From NCBI GenBank assembly GCA_023023105.1, contig CP083824.1, forward strand, positions 3,224,001 to 3,288,000: a stretch of DNA of 64,000 nt. Reading direction: 5' to 3'. How positions within the stretch are numbered: the first letter of the stretch is position 1; every line of letters starts with the position of its first letter. Of the stretch, positions 57,426-64,000 are shown piece after piece. Below the pieces are notes generated by a model. The model saw only the letters and a program-made list of their open reading frames with translations, had not been told where the DNA came from and made no database searches. The translations under genes and the position numbers were made by a program. This DNA is from Enterobacter ludwigii (GTDB lineage: Bacteria > Pseudomonadota > Gammaproteobacteria > Enterobacterales > Enterobacteriaceae).

Positions 57426-57995
57426 GAGTCAATAGCCGATTTAGGTCACAGCACTCAATCTGTAATGTTTCCAGCACTACATTAGTCAGCCTTGTAACAA
57501 GCAGCAGGTAACACCTGTCGCAACTTACTGCGGTGGTATAGCTGATGCCTTCCATTCAACATGCAATCAATGTTCAGCAATCTGCAGCAAGATGTTGTTT
57601 GATATAGCTGTCCATATATCGGTTACGCTGACTTTAAATATATCTTTAATTTTTATTTATTTGGTTTGATTGGCTGGGTTTTTAATTAATGTTTGAATTT
57701 ATATTCCAATCTTGATCTGTTTGTAAGATTTAAATACTAGTAAATGCTGCGTGGGTAGCAACCTGAATCTTACCATTTTTACTTTAATGGCAGGTCTCAT
57801 TTGATCATTTTGCATGATCAACTTAGGCGGTTTTATCGGAGCATCTTACAAAGACTACACCATCAATCGTTTCCTCCCCTCTAGTTCGCAACTGAAGTGA
57901 ATTGTCAAGACAATTTCTAGAGCGATCTTTTGCCTGCACTTTGTGGCCCTATACAGCCAGTATCTTGCGAAAGGGCGGCACATCAGGAGAACAGT
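57426..57995. other. AT-rich intergenic region (570 bases)
   Basis: No convincing gene. Contains a TGATCA-N7-TGATCA repeat at 57802-57820 that could be an operator for the downstream alpA-like gene, and many A/T runs. Base composition changes sharply from that of the insertion sequences. Confidence 0.5.
57802..57820. promoter_or_regulatory. Repeated palindrome TGATCA, possible operator
   Basis: Two TGATCA palindromes separated by seven bases, together also an inverted repeat. About 175 bases upstream of the alpA-like gene. Confidence 0.3.
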
Positions 57996-58187
57996 GTGGA
58001 AAGAAGTGAAAACAATGACATGCAACTTGTAGATATGAAGTGGATCGCAGCAACGCTGAAAGTCACTGATAAATGGATTTATAAGCAAATTCAGGACGGA
58101 GAATTTATGAAGCCAATAAAACTTGGCAGAAGTTCTCGTTGGAGGCTAAGTGACATACACGAATGGTTGGAAAACCGCGTGAAGTGA
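57996..58187 (+). CDS. AlpA-like / MerR-type helix-turn-helix DNA-binding protein
   Basis: 63 residues from a GTG at 57996 with AGGAGA seven bases upstream; an open extension to 57930 lacks a site. The sequence WIAATLKVTDKWIYKQI…IKLGRSSRWRLSDIHEWLE is the AlpA/excisionase-type winged HTH that P4-like islands use to control integrase or satellite genes. It is far from the integrase here, next to two unknown genes, and may control these. It precedes the next gene by 16 bases, likely one transcript. Confidence 0.82.
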   Translation: MERSENNDMQLVDMKWIAATLKVTDKWIYKQIQDGEFMKPIKLGRSSRWRLSDIHEWLENRVK

Positions 58188-58203
58188 ACATGGACGGTAT
58201 GTA

Positions 58204-59415
58204 ATGGCAATATGTTGCAGAAAAGGGTGCAAAGAGAATATAGCATCTATTAGCTATGAATATGGTGTCAGGCTTTGTTATATCCACTTTAATAGACGGA
58301 AGGAATTGAGCCGAAAAAGGAATGTAAAGAAAGACATTCGCTGTAAAGTTTGTGGTGCTAATTTCTCTGAAACGAGAAATAATAAATTTTGCTCAAATAA
58401 ATGCAAAGGGATTGGTATGAGAACCCTTAAGGATTCTGATAAAACTGAAATCCATAATCACTCGTACTGGCTTAACACAGAGGGGTTTATTAAAAACAAT
58501 CCATTGCAATTGAATTCAATTAACGGTCTTGAGGATATCGCCAACATCATTTCACTATACCGAATTAAATCCCGATTACAGATTCCATGTAGCCATTTTT
58601 TGAAAAAGAAAATACGAGGCAACTGCAAAAAAAATGAACACAAACTAACTCCATTTATTAAGCTGGATTTAAGTCATAAGTATCCAAATTCAAAAGGAGG
58701 GATGAATGTACCAGAGAACATTATGATTGCACCTTCATTTATAAACAAAATGAATAAAGATAAAATCCCTGAAAATGATGCTTTTGAGATGTTTAATGGT
58801 CATTCTCTAAGTAAGAAAAGGAAGGATATGCCGCATAGTCTCATCAATTCTATCGTTAGAAATTATTCAGACGATGAAGTTAATGCATTGTTTTGTAAAA
58901 TTGGCAAGCTGCCAAGAATAAAAAATGGACAAAGCAGATATTTAAATGCTGACGCAGTTTTCAACCAGGTTTTTATTTTTGATCTATTGAATGCGGAACT
59001 GATTCGCTTAAAAGAAAGAACCATCCTTTATTGTCTGAAATACATATGTAAGCTTTTTCGAAACAAAATAATTAAGTTTAAAGGTAAGCGTGTCACTTTT
59101 ATTACCTGCTACTTTGATATGATTGCACTTGCTTTCTTTCATGCTTATTTGCGAGGCGATCCTGAACGCTTTTTATCCAGAATTAAGAGGTTCGTGTGGG
59201 TAATGGAAAATGGGAAGAAAACAATGTTAAGGGTACGTGCGCTTTTTTCTTCACTATCTCTGTTTAGGCGGTATTGTAAAAAACACCTGTCAATATCTGT
59301 TAGCGATCCTGCGTCTGCTAAAGAGAGTATATTAGACATTTATGCGAAGTTTTTTGCGGTTAAACCCTCCTACATTTCCGATGAGGGCTATCCGAGGTGG
59401 ATTCGCAAATGCTAG
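58204..59415 (+). CDS. Predicted zinc-finger HNH-like nuclease of unknown family
   Basis: 403 residues, very A/T-rich. The N-terminus has a C..GC-type finger (Cys4/5, Cys9, Cys25, His28) and a second CxxC finger (Cys47, Cys50, Cys63, Cys67; KVCGANF…FCSNKC), as found in front of HNH nucleases. Residues 153-187 read LDLSHKYPNSKGGMNVPEN … INKMNK, which fits the HNH pattern with His158, Asn172 and Asn181. The C-terminal ~200 residues are basic, mostly helical, without motifs I recognise. The nuclease call is inference; alternatives are a DNA-binding regulator. Confidence 0.68.
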   Translation: MAICCRKGCKENIASISYEYGVRLCYIHFNRRKELSRKRNVKKDIRCKVCGANFSETRNNKFCSNKCKGIGMRTLKDSDKTEIHNHSYWLNTEGFIKNNPLQLNSINGLEDIANIISLYRIKSRLQIPCSHFLKKKIRGNCKKNEHKLTPFIKLDLSHKYPNSKGGMNVPENIMIAPSFINKMNKDKIPENDAFEMFNGHSLSKKRKDMPHSLINSIVRNYSDDEVNALFCKIGKLPRIKNGQSRYLNADAVFNQVFIFDLLNAELIRLKERTILYCLKYICKLFRNKIIKFKGKRVTFITCYFDMIALAFFHAYLRGDPERFLSRIKRFVWVMENGKKTMLRVRALFSSLSLFRRYCKKHLSISVSDPASAKESILDIYAKFFAVKPSYISDEGYPRWIRKC

Positions 59416-60371
59416 TGAGGTGTGAATTCATTATTATCAAGTTCATCGCTAAGTATATCCATGAAATAATCGATCGCGTTCTTGATATTACGCAACTCAG
59501 TGCCTGAGGAATTAAGTGAGTTGTTTATTTCAGTGTTTTTTAAGATTACGCCTTTAGCTGCGCTCAATATTAAAGCATCGATGATAACGAATGTGTCAAG
59601 TGTGAGCAATTTCCTTTTTATTGTTTCAAAACTCAGCCAATTATCTATATCATTTTGCACTTGTTTTGGATATGACTGCCTTTCGAGTTTGATGATGCCT
59701 GCAATTTGGCTGGAGAGAATATAATCAGAGTAACGAAGATCAATTGTAATCCATAAATTAGATAAAGAGGCCATTTCAGTTGAGTAAGGATAATTATCTG
59801 GAATGATTTGGCTGGTCAGATGATTGATTTTATTAAAAACAGAGCTTAACTCAGGATTGGCGCTTCGGGCATTAGGGTAATCATTAGGAGTGAAGGGGAA
59901 GCATGCATGGCATGCTTCAAGAAAACGCATGTGCTCCTTTATACTGGGATGTGCATTTCTGGATTCATTAAAAATCCTTTCAAAGGTAAGTTTTTGCACA
60001 GCCTGTCTGGGGTTTTGTTTCCAGATAATTAAATCCACATTGTCTTGCTTTAAAATATCAAGGTTTTCGATGCGTGTTGACAACGTTTTTAACTTTTCCT
60101 TATTTGAATCGTTTTGCATGAATTTGTTTCGCAGAGTTCTCTTTTGGCTGTCAGAAAGCTTTTTATTATCAAAATCCATGCTGTTTATTTCCATGCGTTT
60201 GATTGCTCTTTCACAGTTAAAGAATAACTCTCTGCAGTAGAATGCATTCATTAACTCTTCTTTTTTATAGGTTGATATACGCCTGGAGTATAGTGCTTTG
60301 TTCTTTTTAATGAATTCCAGAACTTCTTTTTTTGCTTTTTCTTGATTGTGACTTTTCATTTTTTTATTCAC
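59412..60371 (-). CDS. Protein of unknown function, helical, convergent partner of the HNH-like gene
   Basis: 319 residues from GTG 60371, or 315 from ATG 60359; neither has a strong ribosome-binding site. Predicted soluble, mostly helical, Lys/Asn-rich at the N-terminus with a coiled-coil-like stretch (about 5-110); the middle has CHACFPFTPNDYPNA, the end is acidic (DILSDELDNNEF). No catalytic motif seen. Its TAG stop shares the palindrome CTAG (59412-59415) with the TAG stop of the gene on the other strand. I do not recognise the family. Foreign base composition matches its neighbour. Confidence 0.7.
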   Translation of the reverse strand: MNKKMKSHNQEKAKKEVLEFIKKNKALYSRRISTYKKEELMNAFYCRELFFNCERAIKRMEINSMDFDNKKLSDSQKRTLRNKFMQNDSNKEKLKTLSTRIENLDILKQDNVDLIIWKQNPRQAVQKLTFERIFNESRNAHPSIKEHMRFLEACHACFPFTPNDYPNARSANPELSSVFNKINHLTSQIIPDNYPYSTEMASLSNLWITIDLRYSDYILSSQIAGIIKLERQSYPKQVQNDIDNWLSFETIKRKLLTLDTFVIIDALILSAAKGVILKNTEINNSLNSSGTELRNIKNAIDYFMDILSDELDNNEFTPH

Positions 60372-60452
60372 GATTTAAATTTTCTTTAAATATATATCAC
60401 CAGATTGACAGAGGCAAGCGATGCTTTCTTAATCAATTGATAAGGTGACATA

Positions 60453-61337
60453 ATGAAATGCAATAAAGAATTAAATCAGCTGTATTCGCCACTTAGTCTG
60501 CTGCCCAGCAATGTTGCAGAGGAAGTCACTAAACGTCTGCACGACATTATTCATTACCAGCCCATCATCGGCATAATGGGAAAGACTGGTGCTGGGAAGT
60601 CGAGTTTGTGTAACGCACTGTTTCGCAGCACGGTCTCGGCCGTCAGTCATACCACTGCGTGTACCCGTGAGCCACAGCGTTTTACGCTGCAGGCAGGTGA
60701 ACGCCAGGTGACGCTGATTGATCTGCCCGGGGTGGGCGAAAGCCCGGAGCGGGATGAAGAGTATCAGGCACTGTATCAACGTATCTGGCCGGAGCTGGAC
60801 CTGGTGCTCTGGCTGATTAAAGCCGATGACCGGGCACTGACCCCCGACTGTGATTTTTATTTTCGGATGCTGTCACCAGGCAGTGCTGGGAGGGATAAGG
60901 TGCTTTTTGTCCTGACCCAAGCCGATAAAATCGAGCCTTCCCGTGAATGGAGCGGCTTTCTTAATCAACCTTCAGAGCAACAGTTAAAACACCTGAAGGA
61001 AAAGCAGCGCGCGGTGTGCTCGTTATTCAACCACCCGGCACTCCCGGTGATCACCGTATCAGCAGCCACTGGCTGGCATCTGCCTGAGCTGGTGGAGGTG
61101 CTGTTTCGCTCACTGCCTGCCCGCGCCAGCAGTGCCGTCAGTTCGGTCATCAGACCACAATACCGCACGCAAAAAATTGAGGCGCAGGCGCAACAGGATT
61201 TTGGCGATACGGTCAGCGACGTGATGACACACACCCTGTCGGAGCTGTCCCTTCCCTCCGCAGTGAATGCGGTGGTCAGTACCGTGATTAGTGCGGTGGT
61301 CTCTGTTGCCCGCAGTGTCTGGCGGTTTTTCTTCTGA
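60453..61337 (+). CDS. YfjP/YeeP-type GTPase (CP4-prophage family)
   Basis: 294 residues. Era-like GTPase fold: Walker A GIMGKTGAGKSS (residues 39-50), Thr switch region, G3 LIDLPGVG, G4 LTQADKIEPS and a G5-like VSAATGW. The last ~35 residues are hydrophobic (SAVNAVVSTVISAVVSVARSV) and could attach it to the membrane. E. coli YfjP and YeeP in CP4-57 and CP4-44 are its relatives; their role is unknown. First gene of the CP4-like module; GC content returns to normal here. Confidence 0.88.
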   Translation: MKCNKELNQLYSPLSLLPSNVAEEVTKRLHDIIHYQPIIGIMGKTGAGKSSLCNALFRSTVSAVSHTTACTREPQRFTLQAGERQVTLIDLPGVGESPERDEEYQALYQRIWPELDLVLWLIKADDRALTPDCDFYFRMLSPGSAGRDKVLFVLTQADKIEPSREWSGFLNQPSEQQLKHLKEKQRAVCSLFNHPALPVITVSAATGWHLPELVEVLFRSLPARASSAVSSVIRPQYRTQKIEAQAQQDFGDTVSDVMTHTLSELSLPSAVNAVVSTVISAVVSVARSVWRFFF

Positions 61338-61597
61338 CGGCTGAAATGCCGTTATCCCGTGAGCAAATGCACCACTATGTGTGCACCTTGCATTCGCTCT
61401 CCGTTTGCCGGACACACCCTGTCCATTTTAGGTGTGGTGTATCCGGTTAAAAAACAGACTGAATACAGTCAGTGCCGCAGCCCGTACGGTACTGACGGGT
61501 GATAAAAATATTTTTCGCCCTGTCCATACCCTGACCCTCCCCCTGTTTACAGTAATCACATCTTTTTCAATACGTTCATCACGATGGAGAACATGCC
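61338..61597. other. Intergenic GTPase-regulator (260 bases)
   Basis: No gene found. Probably the promoter region of the following regulator gene. Confidence 0.4.
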
Positions 61598-62335
61598 ATG
61601 TCACAGACTGAGCACCGCTATGACCGACTGGCGGTCAGACTGTCTCTCATTATCAGTCGTCTGCTGGCAGGCGAAACACTGAGCGTGAAGACACTGGCAG
61701 TCGAGTTTGGTGTCTCGGTACGCACCCTGCGCCGCGATTTTCGTGAGCGGCTGATATATCTGAACCTTGAGTACCGTCATGGGCACTGCCGATTGTTGTC
61801 AGATCCCGGTATGGCACAGCGTGCCCCGGGAACCCTGTGCTTTATGCGCAATGTTGGGCTTCAGCAGGTGTTTCCAGAAACGGACCTTCGCTTGGTAAAC
61901 ACGCTAACGGACAGTGAGGATATCTCATCCTGTCTGGTCTGGCAGGAGGACGCCGAAAGCGCCCCCGTCCGCCCCGGTCTCTTTTCCCGACTGGTCGATA
62001 CCATCATTCAGCAGCAGTGCATCCGGGAACTGGCTGACGGTGTGCGGGCTGAACACCTGGCACCGTACCGGCTTATTTTCCTTGAGGGAGCGTTGTATCT
62101 GGTCGGTGAGCAGCACGGAAGGAGCGTTGTTCTGCCGCTGTCCGGGATCACCGCCATCACCGTCCTGAGTGAGGGCTTCGAGCGTCGTGATACGGTATGT
62201 CAACTCACCCGTCAGGTGGCCTTCATCCGGGCGCTGCCTCATTTCCCGGTCATGCACGACGTGATGGCTGCATCCCATTCTGCGCCACCTTTAACAGAGG
62301 AGAAGAGCCCTGCTGCAACTAACACGACGGGGTGA
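61598..62335 (+). CDS. YfjR-like transcriptional regulator (DeoR-type HTH with WYL-like domain)
   Basis: 245 residues. N-terminal HTH: SVKTLAVEFGVSVRTLRRDFRERL (about 27-50, in part), then a WYL-like sensor domain with LAPYRLIFLEGALYLVGEQ around residues 148-166. E. coli YfjR has the same layout in CP4-57. WYL domains often bind nucleic acid or nucleotides, controlling defence loci. A four-base overlap with an open frame downstream is not significant; the next gene starts at 62392. Confidence 0.87.
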   Translation: MSQTEHRYDRLAVRLSLIISRLLAGETLSVKTLAVEFGVSVRTLRRDFRERLIYLNLEYRHGHCRLLSDPGMAQRAPGTLCFMRNVGLQQVFPETDLRLVNTLTDSEDISSCLVWQEDAESAPVRPGLFSRLVDTIIQQQCIRELADGVRAEHLAPYRLIFLEGALYLVGEQHGRSVVLPLSGITAITVLSEGFERRDTVCQLTRQVAFIRALPHFPVMHDVMAASHSAPPLTEEKSPAATNTTG

Positions 62336-62391
62336 CCATCAGGCCATCCCTTTCATTGTTGTCTATTACCTACTTAATAAGGAAACACCGT

Positions 62392-62664
62392 ATGCATCCG
62401 CGTTATCGTCGCATGATTGCCAGCGCCCTGGCCCTCAGCAGTGTCAGTCTTTTTATCCCCACCGTAGCCCAGGCTGGATACAGTGATTACGAGGCATTCC
62501 GTCTGGTCAGAACGGAGAACAGCGCCGCGGGCGGGGCACAGAAAATCTGCACGTATCAGAGTATGGTCACCCGAAAATATGTCCAGTTGGACATGCCCTA
62601 TACCTGCCAAGGCATGATGTTTCGCAACCGGAACGACGGGCTGTTTTACGACAGAACAAACTAA
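62392..62664 (+). CDS. Small exported protein of CP4-like islands
   Basis: 90 residues from ATG 62392, with AAGGAAA upstream; a 20-codon longer frame is open but poorer. The first ~28 residues are a signal peptide (RRMIASALALSSVSLF … VAQA^GYSD). The mature part of about 62 residues has two cysteines (KICTYQ and PYTCQG) that could form a disulfide in the periplasm. Function unknown; such proteins lie between yfjR-like and DUF932 genes in these islands. Confidence 0.72.
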   Translation: MHPRYRRMIASALALSSVSLFIPTVAQAGYSDYEAFRLVRTENSAAGGAQKICTYQSMVTRKYVQLDMPYTCQGMMFRNRNDGLFYDRTN

Positions 62665-62707
62665 CTCACTGAGTTTATGGAAATTGCCATGTTTAAGGAG
62701 GGCTGCT

Positions 62708-63004
62708 ATGCCTTTGAGCCTTTGTCTCAGCCTGTCAACCCTAGTGGGGCTGATTATCACGGTTGTTGATACCCGTATTGTCGGGTTCGGGTATTCAGCA
62801 TGGGCCGCCGTGCTGCAGTGTGTCCTGCCGGGCCTGGGCGTCTGGCTGGGTAATCTCATCCGAAAATGGATCATGCCGGATGCGGTTTACGGAAGTACCG
62901 GTGCCGTCATTCAGGCCCGTCTGCTCTGGGCGGTATTGCCCCAGTTTATTGGCTGGTTCATCGGATTTATAGTCGCCATGAGCATACTGGGTATCCGGGC
63001 CTGA
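62708..63004 (+). CDS. Small inner membrane protein of CP4-like islands
   Basis: 98 residues from ATG 62708, chosen because a perfect AAGGAGGG ribosome-binding site lies five bases upstream. Three hydrophobic stretches (about 3-22, 28-48 and 75-95) predict a small polytopic membrane protein. Resembles the small membrane protein of the E. coli CP4-57 cluster in position. Function unknown. Confidence 0.75.
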   Translation: MPLSLCLSLSTLVGLIITVVDTRIVGFGYSAWAAVLQCVLPGLGVWLGNLIRKWIMPDAVYGSTGAVIQARLLWAVLPQFIGWFIGFIVAMSILGIRA

Positions 63005-63130
63005 GCCTCCCGCGACAAACTCAACGACGGGTATTCCCCCTTCCGCACACTTTGCTGTTTAACCCCCTACCACGGCCTGCTCAGTTGAGCAGGCCGTTTT
63101 CGTTTGTTTTTTTCTCACAGGAGTCTCGCC

Positions 63131-63952
63131 ATGACCCGATTAGCCAGCCGCTTTGGTGCGGTAAATCTTATTCGCCGTGACCGTCCGTTAACCCGTGAGG
63201 AGTTAATGCATTATGTACCAAGTGTGTTCAGCGAAGACAAGCATGAGTCCCGAAGTGATCGTTATACCTGTATTCCGACCATTACCCTTCTCGATAACCT
63301 TCAGCGCGAAGGCTTCCAGCCATTTTTTGCCTGCCAGACCCGGGTTCGGGACCAGAGCAAGCGAGAGCACACCAAACACATGCTGCGCCTGCGTCGCGAA
63401 GGCCAGATCACTGGCAAACAGGTCCCTGAAATCATCCTGCTTAACAGTCATGACGGCTCCAGCTCATACCAGATGCTGCCGGGGCTGTTTCGTGCAGTCT
63501 GCCAGAACGGGCTGATTTGCGGTGAGAGTTTTGGTGAGGTACGTGTGCCACATAAAGGCAATGTGGTGGAGAAAGTCATTGAAGGGGCTTACGAAGTACT
63601 GGGGATATTCGACCGTGTGGAGGAGAAGCGCGATGCCATGCAATCGCTTTTGTTACCGCCACCAGCACAGCAGGCACTGGCCAAAGCGGCGCTCACGTAC
63701 CGCTTTCGCGAAGACCACCAGCCGGTGACGGAATCACAGATACTTTCCCCACGCCGCTGGCAGGATGAGAGTAACGACCTGTGGACCACCTACCAGCGCA
63801 TTCAGGAGAATCTGATTAAGGGCGGTCTGCCGGGCAGAACGACCAAAGGCAAGCGAGCTCATACCCGTGCGGTAAAGGGGATTGACGGGGACGTGAAGCT
63901 CAACCGGGCGCTCTGGGTCATGGCGGAGAATATGCTGCACCTAGCGTCCTGA
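63131..63952 (+). CDS. DUF932 protein, YfjQ/YafZ type
   Basis: 273 residues from MTRLASRFGAVNLIRRD (AGGAG ribosome-binding site), the length of E. coli YfjQ. DUF932 domain throughout: FACQTRVRDQSKREHTKHML, EIILLNSHDGSSSYQML (in part), and NGLICGESFGEVRVPHKG. Related proteins are encoded in CP4 prophages and on plasmids next to antirestriction and toxin-antitoxin genes; molecular function not established. Confidence 0.9.
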   Translation: MTRLASRFGAVNLIRRDRPLTREELMHYVPSVFSEDKHESRSDRYTCIPTITLLDNLQREGFQPFFACQTRVRDQSKREHTKHMLRLRREGQITGKQVPEIILLNSHDGSSSYQMLPGLFRAVCQNGLICGESFGEVRVPHKGNVVEKVIEGAYEVLGIFDRVEEKRDAMQSLLLPPPAQQALAKAALTYRFREDHQPVTESQILSPRRWQDESNDLWTTYQRIQENLIKGGLPGRTTKGKRAHTRAVKGIDGDVKLNRALWVMAENMLHLAS

Positions 63953-63975
63953 CACGCTGACTATCCGGAGTCACC

Positions 63976-64000
63976 ATGACTGAATCGTTAACCCTGCCTC
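63976..64000 (+). CDS. Start of a further gene, cut by the window edge
   Basis: ATG at 63976 with GGAG six bases upstream, frame MTESLTLP. In related islands the gene after DUF932 is often an antirestriction or RadC-like gene, but eight codons cannot decide this. Confidence 0.45.

Noticed and set aside
30838..64000. Complete prophage
   Set aside because: An integrase and an AlpA-like gene are present, but no capsid, tail, terminase, replication or lysis gene was found; the region is a genomic island.
1..64000. CRISPR array
   Set aside because: No regularly spaced repeats were seen; all repeats found are IS ends, REP elements or hairpins.

Overview
The window is a piece of an enterobacterial chromosome. 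Bases 1 to about 30,840 are core genome with the gene order and near-identical proteins of the E. coli K-12 hisJ-argT ... mlaA-yfdC-argW region. Small differences in protein sequence and the overall coding style suggest a member of the Enterobacter/Leclercia/Lelliottia group rather than Escherichia; this genus-level guess is inference. The second half is a genomic island that starts at tRNA-Arg (argW) and runs off the right edge.

Core part, left to right: hisJ (5' end only) and argT, amino-acid binding proteins, with a sigma54-type promoter; the folC-dedD-cvpA-purF-ubiX cluster with a PurR box; accD; the pdxB-usg-truA-dedA operon; flk; yfcJ; fabB with a FabR palindrome, divergent from mnmC; prmB, then aroC-mepA-yfcA-epmC-yfcL; smrB and sixA; fadI-fadJ with a FadR box; yfcZ; fadL with two FadR-like boxes; mlaA; yfdC; argW.

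Island part: (a) a P4-type tyrosine integrase next to argW, followed by a broken IS3-family remnant. (b) A large tellurite-resistance/stress locus of the Ter type. Leftward runs terZABCDE. Rightward from the same 320-bp control region runs an operon for a predicted nucleotide-like metabolite pathway (ATP-grasp, phosphoribosyltransferase/TRSP, HAD phosphatase, PRTase/StiP, HpcH/HpaI lyase, DUF4236) ending in the regulator terW. A second rightward operon encodes terY1-terX-terY2-terY3-PP2C-kinase, a von Willebrand/phospho-switch module. Two near-identical 15-bp dyads sit on the two divergent promoters and look like a shared operator. (c) A pile-up of insertion sequences at 51.43-57.43 kb: an IS911 fragment carries an IS30-family element, which is split by an intact IS66-family element with a perfect 8-bp target duplication, then a left-truncated IS903-like element and an IS3-family element. 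(d) A strongly AT-rich block (57.4-60.4 kb) with an AlpA-like DNA-binding protein, a zinc-finger/HNH-like predicted nuclease and a convergent protein of unknown family; this is the least explained part of the window. (e) A CP4-prophage-like module: YfjP/YeeP-type GTPase, YfjR-type HTH/WYL regulator, two small envelope proteins, a YfjQ/YafZ-type DUF932 protein and the first codons of a further gene.

No rRNA, CRISPR array or phage structural gene was seen. No copy of the argW 3' end was recognised on the right, so the far attachment site is probably outside the window.
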